A DNA stretch of 64,000 bases from Couchioplanes caeruleus (GTDB lineage Bacteria > Actinomycetota > Actinomycetes > Mycobacteriales > Micromonosporaceae): contig NZ_CP092183.1 in assembly GCF_023499255.1 (NCBI RefSeq), positions 4,088,501 through 4,152,500 of the forward strand. The letters run 5' to 3'. Position numbers and translations under genes: made by a program. Positions 23,756 to 34,081 of the stretch are shown piece by piece. The notes below the pieces were generated by a model. The model worked only from the letters and a program-made list of their open reading frames with translations. It searched no databases and had not been told where the DNA came from. Position 1 is the stretch's first letter, and every line of letters begins with the position of its first letter.

Positions 23756-24879
23756 ATGAAGTTCACCCGGCTTGCGTCCGTGGCCACGGCCATGACGCTC
23801 GCGGCGGCGATGGCCGCCTGTGGTTCCGCCGAGAAGACGGTCGACCAGAAGGGGGGCGCCGCGGACAACAAGGGCGCGCTCATCGGCGTGACCATGCCGA
23901 CCCGGTCCTCCGAGCGGTGGATCAGCGACGGCGACAACGTCAAGAAGCAGCTCGAGGGCTTGGGCTACAAGGTCGACCTCCAGTACGCCGAGGACGACAT
24001 CCCGACCCAGACGCAGCAGCTCGACAACCAGATCACCAAGGGCGCCAAGCTGCTGATCATCGCGTCGATCGACGGCACCGCGATCACCACGCAGCTCGAG
24101 AACGCGAAGGCCGCCAACATCCCGGTCATCGCGTACGACCGGCTGATCCGCAACAGCCCCAACGTCGACTACTACGCCACCTTCGACAACTTCAAGGTGG
24201 GCGTGCAGCAGGCGACGTCGCTGCTCACCGGCCTGAAGGTGCTCAACGCCGACGGCTCCAAGGGCAGCGTGAAGGGCCCGCTGAACATCGAGCTGTTCGC
24301 CGGTTCGCCCGACGACAACAACGCCACGTTCTTCTTCAACGGCGCGATGAGCGTGCTCAAGCCGTACATCGACAACAAGACCCTGGTCGTCAAGAGCAAC
24401 CAGACCGACTTCAAGCAGGTCGCGACGCTGCGCTGGCAGCCGAAGGTCGCCCAGGACCGCATGGAGAACCTGCTGACCTCGACCTACCGCAGCGGCGCCA
24501 AGGTCAACGGTGTCCTCTCGCCGTACGACGGCCTGTCCATCGGCATCCTGTCGGCGCTGAAGAGCAACGGCTACGGCACCGCCGGTCAGCCGTACCCGAT
24601 CGTCACCGGCCAGGACGCCGAGCAGGCGTCGGTCAAGTCGATCATCAAGGGTGAGCAGTACAGCACCATCTACAAGGACACCCGCGCGCTGGCCAAGACC
24701 ACCGTCGAGATGGCCGACGCGGTCCTCAAGGGCGAGACGCCGAAGACCAACAACACCAAGGACTACAACAACGGTGTCAAGGTCGTCCCGTCGATGCTGC
24801 TGGACTCGGTGATCGTCGACAAGACCAACTACAAGAAGGAGCTCGTCGACTCCGGCTACTACACCGAGGCCGACCTGAA

Positions 24880-24883
<4 letters not shown>
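23756..24883 (+). CDS. Sugar-binding lipoprotein, ChvE/multiple-monosaccharide type
   Basis: 375 aa. ATG follows GAAGGAG. A lipobox ([11 protein letters not shown]) anchors it outside the membrane. The type I binding fold shows [36 protein letters not shown] and [20 protein letters not shown], typical of ChvE-like aldose receptors; the RLIRN loop contacts pyranose sugars. Neighbours suggest L-arabinose as one ligand. The stop overlaps the GTG of the ATPase gene by 4 nt. Confidence 0.92.
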
Positions 24884-26423
<1,540 letters not shown>

Positions 26424-26427
<4 letters not shown>

Positions 26428-26483
26428 CGGATTGCACCGAGCGCAGCGAGGGCCACGACGACATGGCCAAGGAGACACAGTGA
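26424..26483 (+). CDS. 19-residue micro-ORF bridging ATPase and permease genes
   Basis: ATG overlaps the ATPase stop (ATGA). The product is [19 protein letters not shown], and its TGA overlaps the permease GTG (GTGA). It fills exactly the 52-bp gap between two transporter genes, carrying the ribosome past it. The AAGGAG site inside it serves the permease. It is most likely a coupling device or a small repeat insert, not a functional peptide; chance is also possible. Confidence 0.45.
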
Positions 26484-27730
26484 CCAGCGTGGCACCCACC
26501 AACGCCGACCTGGCGCTCGGTACGCCCTCGGCGTCCCAGCCGGGCGACTCGCCGCGGCGGTTCAACTTCAACCTGCGGCAGAGCGGCATCTACATCGCGT
26601 TCGCGCTGATCGTGCTGCTCTTCACGGTGCTGACCGGCGGCGACATGCTCGCGCCGCAGAACATCAGCAACATCGTGGTGCAGAACTCGTACATCCTGAT
26701 CCTGGCGATCGGCATGATCATGGTGATCATCGCCGGGCACATCGACCTCTCGGTCGGCTCGGTGGTGGCGGCGACCGGCGCGTTCGCCGCGGTCATGATG
26801 GTCAACTGGGACGTGCCCTGGCCGCTCGCGCTGATCGTCACGCTGATCTTCGGCGGCGTCATCGGCGCCTGGCAGGGTTACTGGATCGCGTACTTCGGCA
26901 TCCCGGCGTTCATCGTCACGCTGGCCGGCATGCTGCTGTTCCGGGCGGTCACCCTGATGATCCTGGGCAACCGGGGCATCGGCCCGTTCCCGGACGAGGT
27001 CCGTACGCTGGCCAACGGCTTCACCGACGGCTACCTCGGCAACATCGGCCTGGGCGGGCTCGGTGGCGCCGACCTGTTCAGCATCATCATCGGGCTGCTG
27101 GCGGTCGCCGCGATCGTCTTCACCCAGTGGCGCGCCCGTGCGGGCCGCCAGCGCTACCTGCAGGCGGTCGAGCCGTTCCCGCTGTTCGTCGCGAAGATCG
27201 CGATCGCCTCGGTGATCCTGATGTTCGTGATCGTGCAGCTGGCCCGGTTCCGCAACCTGCCCTGGGTGCTGGTGCTGCTGGCGGCGCTGGTGATCGGCTA
27301 CTCGGTGATGACCAACAAGGCGGTCTTCGGCCGCCAGATCTACGCCGTCGGCGGCAACCTGCAGGCCGCCACGCTCTCCGGCGTCAAGGTCAAGAGCGTC
27401 GTCTTCTGGCTGTTCGTCAACATGGGCGTGCTGTCCGCGCTCGCCGGCATCATCTTCGCCGGCCGGCTCAACCAGGCCAACCCGACCGCGGGCAACGCCT
27501 TCGAGCTCGACGCCATCGCGGCGGCCTTCATCGGCGGCGCGGCGGTCCAGGGCGGCGTCGGCAAGGTCGTCGGCGCGATCACCGGTGGTCTGATCATGGG
27601 TGTCATCAACAACGGCATGAGCCTGATCGGCGCCCCCAGCGAGCAGGTCATGCTTGTCAAGGGCGCGGTCCTGCTGGCCGCGGTCGCCTTCGACATCTGG
27701 ACCAAGCGCCGCTCCGGCGCCTCCCGCTGA
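26480..27730 (+). CDS. Sugar ABC transporter permease, MmsB/XylH type
   Basis: 416 aa. After about 35 soluble residues come some ten hydrophobic helices. The family signatures include ILILAIGMIMVIIAGHIDLS (with VGSVVA), FGIPAFIVTLAGMLLFR and the EAA-like loop YAVGGNLQAATLSGVKVKS. It forms the membrane channel for the adjacent ATPase and ChvE-like receptor. GTG at 26480 has AAGGAG 5 nt upstream. It is the last gene of the locus, followed by a strong hairpin. Confidence 0.94.
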   Translation: MTSVAPTNADLALGTPSASQPGDSPRRFNFNLRQSGIYIAFALIVLLFTVLTGGDMLAPQNISNIVVQNSYILILAIGMIMVIIAGHIDLSVGSVVAATGAFAAVMMVNWDVPWPLALIVTLIFGGVIGAWQGYWIAYFGIPAFIVTLAGMLLFRAVTLMILGNRGIGPFPDEVRTLANGFTDGYLGNIGLGGLGGADLFSIIIGLLAVAAIVFTQWRARAGRQRYLQAVEPFPLFVAKIAIASVILMFVIVQLARFRNLPWVLVLLAALVIGYSVMTNKAVFGRQIYAVGGNLQAATLSGVKVKSVVFWLFVNMGVLSALAGIIFAGRLNQANPTAGNAFELDAIAAAFIGGAAVQGGVGKVVGAITGGLIMGVINNGMSLIGAPSEQVMLVKGAVLLAAVAFDIWTKRRSGASR

Positions 27731-27783
27731 GTGTCCGAGCCGGTACCGCGCAAGCGGCGCCGGCCGGAGGGTGAAAAGGGGAT

Positions 27784-27825
27784 GAGAGGGTGGTGGCCGC
27801 CCCGCCGAGCGGCCGCCACCCTCTC
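27784..27825 (+). terminator. Terminator of the arabinose transport operon
   Basis: A 17-bp stem (27784-27800 against 27809-27825, one T-G wobble, starting GAGAGGGTGG) encloses an 8-nt loop. No T-tract follows, as is common in actinobacteria. It could serve both strands. Confidence 0.8.
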
Positions 27826-27917
27826 GCGTACGGTGCCTCCGGCACAGCGGAGTCACGGGCTCGCCGCCATCGGCACCACCCGGCCTCTTGGCCGGCTCCC
27901 GGTCAGATGCGCCACTA

Positions 27918-28664
27918 CTAGCGAATCTTGATTGCTCTGACCACTTCCGGCCGTTCGTAGTAGGCGGCGTCGGCATGTACCGCGGTCCGGACGACGGCCT
28001 CGAAGAATCGGGTCTCCTTGACGACGGCATGCTGCAGGAAGTCGGAGTCACACACTGCCTCAGCGGCACCTGCGGTTCCATAACCCCAGCAGCCCGCCAG
28101 AATGAGAACCTCAGTCCTTCGGCCGTTCGACAGCGGGTTGGGCGTGCGAACAACGAGGCCGTAGTCGAGAGTCAAACTCCCATCGGCTCCGCGCCGCGGG
28201 ACGAAGTCGTCTCCAGAAACGCTGTCACGCAAGGTCACATCGTGAACTTTCGCTCCCGGCACGGTGATGGAAAGCTCGTCCGTGAAGCGTTCCATGGTGG
28301 CCCTTGTGAGCTCGTTCGTGTCCGGCCCGCCGAGCAGTATGAGGTCACGTTCGTGATCCTCCGGAGCGAGAGAGCCGACCGACAGGACCCTGACTGAGCA
28401 GCCGATCTCCTGCAGCTCTCGCTGGATAGTGATCAGGCCGACGACATCACCCATTCCGACGAGGCCCGAGGGCTCCCACTGCCCCAACGCGGCACGGTCC
28501 TGGGCGCCGAGGACCACGGTGACGCCGCGAGTCGCCATCCTTCCCCAGAACTGGCGGGCTCGTTTCTCTCGTTGCCAGCGCCTGATGCGTGCCACGCTCC
28601 AGGCGGACAGAGCACCGATCCCGGCGGCGACCAAGTTGATGACTATGTCCCGTACGTCGTCCAC
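27918..28664 (-). CDS. Membrane-anchored protein of unknown function in a low-GC patch
   Basis: 248 aa from GTG at 28664, which follows GGGAGGG. Residues 5-25 (RDIVINLVAAGIGALSAWSV) form one TM, then a basic RIRRWQREKRAR stretch. The soluble domain has motifs GLVGMGDVVGLITIQREL, LILLGGPDTNELTRATMERF and VLILAGCWGYGTAGAAEAV. I do not recognise a named family. The GGPxxN and AGxxGYGT pattern recalls a group of actinobacterial membrane-anchored proteins of unknown role; this is weak memory. Its GC is visibly lower than neighbours, suggesting acquisition. Confidence 0.65.
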   Translation of the reverse strand: MDDVRDIVINLVAAGIGALSAWSVARIRRWQREKRARQFWGRMATRGVTVVLGAQDRAALGQWEPSGLVGMGDVVGLITIQRELQEIGCSVRVLSVGSLAPEDHERDLILLGGPDTNELTRATMERFTDELSITVPGAKVHDVTLRDSVSGDDFVPRRGADGSLTLDYGLVVRTPNPLSNGRRTEVLILAGCWGYGTAGAAEAVCDSDFLQHAVVKETRFFEAVVRTAVHADAAYYERPEVVRAIKIR

Positions 28665-28748
28665 AGGCCCTCCCTGACTCGTGCCTGACGGACAGAAGGC
28701 ACAACAAGTCGCCGCTGGAACTTCAGGCGGCATCGGCGGGTGTATGGA

Positions 28749-29693
28749 TCAGACAGTCCGGGCGGCAGCTTCGTCGCGGAGCGTGCGCGGGGACACGCCT
28801 CGGACCCGCTTGAACGCGGCGCTGAGGGCGAACGGGCTGGCGTACCCCACCTCCCGCGCGATCGTCTCCAGCGTCGCGTCGCTGCGCAGGAGCATGTCGG
28901 CGGCGCAGGACAGGCGCCACTCGGTCAGATACGTCATCGGCGGCACGCCCACGAGCCCGGTGAACCGCCGCGCCAGCAGCGCGCGCGAGCAGCGAGCCTC
29001 GGTGGCCAGGGACGCAACCGTCCAGGCGTGGTCCGGCCGGGCGTGGATGCAGCTCAGGGCGGCGCCGACGATCGGATCACCCTGGGCGGTGTACCAGCGT
29101 GGCGGATGCGCATCCGGCAGCGCGAGCCACGTACGCACCGCGGTGATCAGGACCAGGTCGAGCAGCCGGTCCAGGACGACGTCCTGGCCGGGCAGGTCCC
29201 GATCCACCTCGTACATGACATGGTCGACCAGCCCGGAGTCCCACTCGCCGGGCCGCAGCACCACCAGGTCGGGCAACGCCGACAGCAGCGACCGGCTGAT
29301 CTCCGCCGGCGAGTGGTACGTGCCGGTGAGCAGGATCGTGTCGCCGTCGGGATCGTTCCCCCACGACCGCAGCCCGAGCGGCCCCACCGGACGGGCGCCG
29401 GTCACGCCGGCAATCGGCCGGCACACCTGGTCCGGCCCGATCGCGACCTGCGGCGCCGTCGTGGCGGAATCGGCCACCGTGTACGGGGCCGGTCCCCGCA
29501 CGACCGCAACGTCCCCGGGCACGAGCTCGGTCGTCGCCGCGCCCGCACCGATGTACGCGGAGCCCCGGACGACCGCCACCAGTGTCAGCGGAGCCCGGTC
29601 CTCGATGCGTATCGACCACGGCGCGGACAGCACGGAGCGCAGAATGAAGGCTCCCCGTGCCCGTGGGTCGAGCAGGCCGCTGACGGGGTCCAT
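28749..29693 (-). CDS. AraC-family transcriptional regulator
   Basis: 314 aa from ATG at 29693. The N-terminal cupin-type domain (ILRSVLSAPWSIRIEDRAPL, GDVAVVRGPAPYTVAD) matches the cupin_6 class of AraC regulators. The C-terminal double HTH spans about 215-305 (WTVASLATEARCSRALLARR, then FTGLVGVPPMTYLTEWRLSC, then ETIAREVGYASPFALSAAFK). It is divergent from the DUF1772 gene 80 bp away, its probable target; AraC and small DUF1772 or oxidoreductase genes often pair this way. The frame extends further upstream but without homology. Confidence 0.92.
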   Translation of the reverse strand: MDPVSGLLDPRARGAFILRSVLSAPWSIRIEDRAPLTLVAVVRGSAYIGAGAATTELVPGDVAVVRGPAPYTVADSATTAPQVAIGPDQVCRPIAGVTGARPVGPLGLRSWGNDPDGDTILLTGTYHSPAEISRSLLSALPDLVVLRPGEWDSGLVDHVMYEVDRDLPGQDVVLDRLLDLVLITAVRTWLALPDAHPPRWYTAQGDPIVGAALSCIHARPDHAWTVASLATEARCSRALLARRFTGLVGVPPMTYLTEWRLSCAADMLLRSDATLETIAREVGYASPFALSAAFKRVRGVSPRTLRDEAAARTV

Positions 29694-29773
29694 CGGCGCA
29701 GCATAGACGCTCGCGTATGGAGCGGGGCGCCTGCCGCATGGATCATCTAGGCGGGCTGCGATGACATGGAGCC

Positions 29774-30238
29774 ATGAGTCGTCCATGGGATGTTGTCGTC
29801 GCAGCCACCGCCGTTGGCAGCGGGCTGCTTGCCGGCGTGTTCTTCGCCTTCTCCGCCTTCGTGATGAGCGGCCTGCGCCGGTTGCCCGACGCAAGCGGCG
29901 CGGCGGCGATGCGCTCGATCAACGTCACGGCCCAGCGCCCGCCTCTGATGATCGCCCTGTTCGGCGTCTCGGCGCTGTGCGTCGTGATGATCGTCCGGGC
30001 GGTCGTCACCTGGTCCCGGCCCGGCGCCGGGTGGCTGCTGCTCGGGGCGATCGTGACGCTCGTCGGAGCCCTCGGCGTCACATCGGCCGTCAACGTGCCG
30101 CTGAACAACCGGCTGGACGCCGGCACCGTGTCCTGGTCACGGTTCCTGGCCGGCTGGGAGCCGGCCAACCACGCCCGTACCGTCCTCTGCCTGGCCGGAT
30201 GCGCGTTGCTCCTGGCCGGCGCCCTCCGCCGCCACTGA
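29774..30238 (+). CDS. DUF1772 / anthrone-oxygenase-like membrane protein
   Basis: 154 aa with four hydrophobic helices (VVVAATAVGSGLLAGVFFAF, LMIALFGVSALCVVMIVRAV, WLLLGAIVTLVGALGVTSAV and a C-terminal LAGCALLLAGAL). The loop NVPLNNRLDAG is characteristic of DUF1772; N-x-P-L-N is the conserved motif. Some relatives are anthrone oxygenases, but most have no known reaction. The divergent AraC gene is the likely regulator. Confidence 0.85.
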   Translation: MSRPWDVVVAATAVGSGLLAGVFFAFSAFVMSGLRRLPDASGAAAMRSINVTAQRPPLMIALFGVSALCVVMIVRAVVTWSRPGAGWLLLGAIVTLVGALGVTSAVNVPLNNRLDAGTVSWSRFLAGWEPANHARTVLCLAGCALLLAGALRRH

Positions 30239-30415
30239 CCCCCATGCCAATGAGTGCGAACCACACATCGACAGCAGGCAATGATGTAAAGGATCGTCTG
30301 TGCGGGGTGCTTGGTGCGGCAGGTGTTGGCCCTCGAGGCCTATGAGACACCCGGCTAGACGTCGATTCCGCAATAACGACATGGCTCGCAAGCGAGTCCG
30401 CCTAAGTTCGCAGCT
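30239..30415. other. Lower-GC leader region of the dCTP deaminase gene
   Basis: No protein gene is seen. TAAGTT (30403-30408) ends 7 nt before the ATG at 30416, as for a leaderless -10 element, and no ribosome site is visible. A small hairpin GGCTCGC-AA-GCGAGTC lies near 30383-30398. Related systems use an upstream antitoxin RNA (AvcI); nothing here proves one. Confidence 0.4.
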
Positions 30416-32104
30416 ATGCGAAGCGAAAGCAACAATGACCCATCGCCCAATCCGGACAGCACGCTCCCCGGAGTGTCTTTCGGAGATATTCGTGCGGACG
30501 AGGACATTTTGACCGAAGCGGCGCGGATCTTCGGCGAAGGGGATGTGCCGACACGGCGGCCCGAACTGATTTTCGCAGTTGTGCGGACGTTGGGAACGGA
30601 AATCGAACCCGTGCTACTTGAGCTGGAGGAGCGTTTGAGGGCATGCCAGTACAGCACGGTACGCGTGAAGCTGAGCAATCTATTGAGCGCCGGCGACAGG
30701 GCGCCGGAAACAGAAGCGCAGCGTTACGAAATGTTGATGAATGCCGGCGATGCCGCAAGGAGTGTCCTCGGTCGATCGGATGCCGTAGTTCTCAAGGGTA
30801 TAGAAAGAATGATCCAGCTTCGGGGTGAGGTTCCGCCCCCGCGTGCCTTTCTGGTGCATACGCTGGTTCATCACGAAGAAATTAATACGCTGAGGAATGT
30901 GTACGGTAGCCGGCTGTTCGTCGTGGCGTGCGACCAAGTCAGATCGCGACGCCTGGAAGTCCTTACTCATCGATTCTCGGCAGATTCGGCGCTTTCGCGT
31001 GATGAGGCGGAGGCGGCCGCCCTGCATGCCGTCAACAGAGATGCAGGAGTTGCTCAGGCTCTCGACGAGGTGGCGAGAGAGATATCGCCTAGGTATCGCG
31101 TACACGTCGGCAAGACGCTCGAGCGTGCTGACGTATTCGTCAGTGGTGACAAGCCAGAGGCGGCCAGGCGCATCGTGCGCCGCTTGGTCGAATGCGTCAT
31201 GAGTCATCCCTTTCACACGCCTACCCTTGATGAGCTGGGCATGGCCGCTGCCTTCCATGCCGCGCTCGGAACGTCGACACTCTCGCGTCGCGTGGGTGCG
31301 TCGGTCATGCGTGAGGGCCAAATCGTCGCCATCGGAATGAACGAGGTTCCCAAGTCTGGTGGGGGTGTATATCACGCAGAGAGTGATCCGGACGGGAGGG
31401 AGTGGAGGACGCAAGGCTCGGCTAGTGATCGGGCCCGCGCCAAGATGCTAGGCGATATCTTGCGACGGTTGCGAGACAGCGGCTGGCTTAGGGAGGACCT
31501 GAGTCGCGACGCTTCGATCGGAGATCTTATTCAAAGGGCCACGGACGACGGCCGGTTGGCCGGTTCTGAGATATTCGATGTGATTGAGTATGACAGAGCG
31601 ACCCACGCCGAGATGGTGGCGATAACTGGCGCGGCCCGTCTGGGGATAAGCGTGGACGGAGCTACCCTGTACACGACGACGTTGCCCTGTCATGAATGCA
31701 CTCGCAACATCATCCCGTCAGGAATATCGAGGGTTGTTTATCTGGAACCATACGACAAGAGCAGAGGTGCCGAGTTCCACTTCGATTCGATGTCTCTGAT
31801 CAATCGCAGTGGGAAACAGTTTGACAAGCTTGCATTTGAGCCATACTCAGGGTTCTCCTATCAGCGCTTCTACGAACTTTTCGCCTGGGTTGACCGGAAG
31901 ATGGACGACGTTCGCAAAGCGAACAAACAGGCGTTGACTTTTACCGGCGAGCCGGTAGCTTGGACGCCTAACGGCGCATCGGTCAGACCTAGTATCTTCA
32001 GTCAGCAGTTCGGGGCCGTTGAACTGGTCGGTCAGTTGCTTCGGGAACGGTTACTCCTCATGGCAATTGCAGGTCCTCCAGCGATCGGATACGCGGGTGA
32101 TTAA
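30416..32104 (+). CDS. Anti-phage dCTP deaminase (DCD/AvcD type)
   Basis: 562 aa. The C-terminal half is a cytidine/deoxycytidylate deaminase domain with zinc motifs THAEMVAITGAARLGI near residue 397 and TTLPCHECTRNIIPSGISRV near 420. The preceding GTSTLSRRVGASVMREGQIV is the usual CDA strand pair. The N-terminal third (PELIFAVVRTLGTEIEPVLL) looks like the kinase-like P-loop domain fused in phage-defence DCD/AvcD proteins. These deplete dCTP/dCMP on infection, blocking phage DNA synthesis. Composition is clearly less GC-rich than flanking genes, consistent with transfer. A classic metabolic dCMP deaminase would be only about 160 aa, so the defence family is preferred. Confidence 0.85.
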   Translation: MRSESNNDPSPNPDSTLPGVSFGDIRADEDILTEAARIFGEGDVPTRRPELIFAVVRTLGTEIEPVLLELEERLRACQYSTVRVKLSNLLSAGDRAPETEAQRYEMLMNAGDAARSVLGRSDAVVLKGIERMIQLRGEVPPPRAFLVHTLVHHEEINTLRNVYGSRLFVVACDQVRSRRLEVLTHRFSADSALSRDEAEAAALHAVNRDAGVAQALDEVAREISPRYRVHVGKTLERADVFVSGDKPEAARRIVRRLVECVMSHPFHTPTLDELGMAAAFHAALGTSTLSRRVGASVMREGQIVAIGMNEVPKSGGGVYHAESDPDGREWRTQGSASDRARAKMLGDILRRLRDSGWLREDLSRDASIGDLIQRATDDGRLAGSEIFDVIEYDRATHAEMVAITGAARLGISVDGATLYTTTLPCHECTRNIIPSGISRVVYLEPYDKSRGAEFHFDSMSLINRSGKQFDKLAFEPYSGFSYQRFYELFAWVDRKMDDVRKANKQALTFTGEPVAWTPNGASVRPSIFSQQFGAVELVGQLLRERLLLMAIAGPPAIGYAGD

Positions 32105-32267
32105 CGAAGAGGTTGAACGCGGCATCGATCGATTGGCCAATGTTCTATGGAATAACGGCGTCCATCTGGGTGCGCGTCCGTCCTGGACGGCTGAGAAGTG
32201 GCAGGCTTGGAACGCGCTCTTCGCGAGTAGCGGAAGGTCTGTCAACAACACGGTTGCGGAAGAGTAG
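32097..32267 (+). CDS. Small ORF overlapping the dCTP deaminase gene
   Basis: 56 aa from GTG at 32097, overlapping the deaminase gene by 8 nt. It reads VINEEVERGIDRLANVLWNN then GVHLGARPSWTAEKWQAWNA and a short polar tail. It shares the island's low-GC composition. It has no strong ribosome site, but re-initiation after the TAA is possible. It may be a second component, a frameshifted C-terminus of the deaminase, or noise. I do not recognise the sequence. Confidence 0.4.
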   Translation: MINEEVERGIDRLANVLWNNGVHLGARPSWTAEKWQAWNALFASSGRSVNNTVAEE

Positions 32268-32418
32268 GTTGGCTGGTCATCGGCTCGCTGCACTGATCTA
32301 CCGCTGACGATGTACGTTGCGCTTACGACACCAGCCACCTGCGTCAGCGGTGCGCTAGGTCACGACAAACAAAGCCAGGCCCGTCCTTTGCCGGGTGGTT
32401 GTCCGCCACCCTTGCCGA

Positions 32419-34050
32419 TCACCAGGCCACGGTGCCCTGCGGGCTCGGCTGAAGGGTCCCCAGCTGCAGCGACTTCATGGTGATGTCGCTGTCCACAGCC
32501 GCCGGGAAGTCGTCCAGTGCGGCGACCACCCCGCGGCCCGACGGCTCGAGGCTGCCGCGGAGCGTGTTGCCGGCCGGGCAATCGCTGTCGTTCTTGTCGC
32601 ACGCCACCCATTTGATGCCCTGGAACGCCCCGCTCCCAGGCCGCAGCACCATCGCCACGGCCTCGCCCGGTTCGTTCACGCCTCGCGTCGGCACGGTCAC
32701 CGCCTCGTCCGCCGCGTTGTAGAGACGGATCGTGACGCGGCCGTCCACCCGGCAGGACGTGTCGGAGTCGTTGACGAGCGACACGAGGCCCTTCTGCGTA
32801 CCCGACGGCCCGAAGTTCTGCGCCGTGACCGTGATGCTGGTGTCGGAGGTGCGGCAGGCCCGTACCGACTTGGTCGGGCTGGCTTTCGGGACGACCACGT
32901 CCGTCGGTGCCGCCGCGCTGGTGCGTACCGGCCGGGTGGTGTGGCTGGGCGACGTCCGTGCGCTGGGCGCCGCCGTGGTGCTCGATCGGGATGCCACCAC
33001 GGCCGGGGTGCCCGCCGAGCCGGAGTCCGAAGAGCCGAAGAGCAGGTCCCGAGCGGGCGTCATCGTCAGCAGCCCGGCCGCGGTCGCGACGACCGCCGCG
33101 GCCGCCAGGGCCGGAGCCGTACGCCCCCAGGGCCGCGACCCCACTCCCGTGGGCCGCGAGCCGGACAGCTGGACGGCTTCGGCGGCGCGCCGCACGTCCG
33201 GCCGGCCCGTGGCCGGGGCGTCCGGGGTCTCGGCGGCGAGCAGCATGTCGAGCAGCTCGGCGGCGGTGGGCCGGAGCGCCGGATCCTTCGCCAGCGTCTT
33301 CGCGACCAGGTCGCGCAGCGGCTCGGGCAGGCCGTCCAGCCTCGGCGGCTGGGTCAGGATCGCGCCGGCGGTCGCGGCCGCCGTGTCGCCGCCGAAGGGG
33401 GTGCGGCCGGTGCCGGCGTACGCGACCACGACACCCCAGGCGAAGACGTCCGCGGCCGGCCCGGTGAGCCGGGCGGAGTCCGCCTCGAAGCGTTCCGGTG
33501 CCATGTACGCGACCGTGCCCACCATCTGGTCGGTGCGGGTGTGCCGGCTGGTGGCCTCGAACGCGCGGGCGATGCCGAAGTCGATCACTTTCGGGGCGCC
33601 CAGCGCGAACAGGACGTTGCTCGGCTTGAGGTCCCGGTGGATCACCCCGGCGCCGTGGATGGCGGCGAGCGCGGTCGCGACCCCCACCGCCACGCTGTAG
33701 AGGTGGCCGCCGGTCAGCGGGCCCTGGGCGGCGACGACCTCGGCGAGGCTGGGGCCGTCGACGTACTCGACCACCAGGTACGGCGTCTCGTGGTCGGGGT
33801 CGGCGTCGAGGAGCTCGGCGGTGCAGAAGGGCGGCACCTGCCGTGCCCGGTTCACCTCGCTGCGGAACCGCGCGCGGAACTCCTCCTCGCCGCCGTACTC
33901 CGGTTTGACGACCTTGATGGCCACGGGCCGCCCGCCGGGGTCGCGCCCCAGGTAGACGGTGCCCATGCCGCCCTGGCCGAGGCGGCTCTCCAGGCGGTAC
34001 GCCCCCAGCCGGCGCGGGTCGGCCGGCCGCAACGGTGTTCGTGTCGACAT
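32419..34050 (-). CDS. PknB-type Ser/Thr protein kinase with extracellular DUF4232-like domain
   Basis: 543 aa. The kinase domain (about 15-275) has the Gly loop GQGGMGTVYLG, catalytic Lys in VAIKVVK, HRDLKPSN, DFG, and APE in MAPERF. A single TM (TAPALAAAAVVATAAGLLTM, near 310) separates it from a Ser/Thr-rich linker. The ectodomain has Cys pairs (RACRTSDTSITVTAQNFGPS, TSCRVDGRVTIRLYNAADEA, ACDKNDSDCPAG), which resembles DUF4232. It should phosphorylate cytoplasmic targets in response to an external signal. It faces the divergent DUF2332 gene across 31 bp. Confidence 0.92.
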   Translation of the reverse strand: MSTRTPLRPADPRRLGAYRLESRLGQGGMGTVYLGRDPGGRPVAIKVVKPEYGGEEEFRARFRSEVNRARQVPPFCTAELLDADPDHETPYLVVEYVDGPSLAEVVAAQGPLTGGHLYSVAVGVATALAAIHGAGVIHRDLKPSNVLFALGAPKVIDFGIARAFEATSRHTRTDQMVGTVAYMAPERFEADSARLTGPAADVFAWGVVVAYAGTGRTPFGGDTAAATAGAILTQPPRLDGLPEPLRDLVAKTLAKDPALRPTAAELLDMLLAAETPDAPATGRPDVRRAAEAVQLSGSRPTGVGSRPWGRTAPALAAAAVVATAAGLLTMTPARDLLFGSSDSGSAGTPAVVASRSSTTAAPSARTSPSHTTRPVRTSAAAPTDVVVPKASPTKSVRACRTSDTSITVTAQNFGPSGTQKGLVSLVNDSDTSCRVDGRVTIRLYNAADEAVTVPTRGVNEPGEAVAMVLRPGSGAFQGIKWVACDKNDSDCPAGNTLRGSLEPSGRGVVAALDDFPAAVDSDITMKSLQLGTLQPSPQGTVAW

Positions 34051-34081
34051 CGAAACGGATCTTACCGGGCATGATGGGGCG

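Noticed and set aside
30383..30398. tRNA-like hairpin before the deaminase gene
   Set aside because: It is a single 7-bp stem without D, anticodon or T-arm consensus; no tRNA can be folded.
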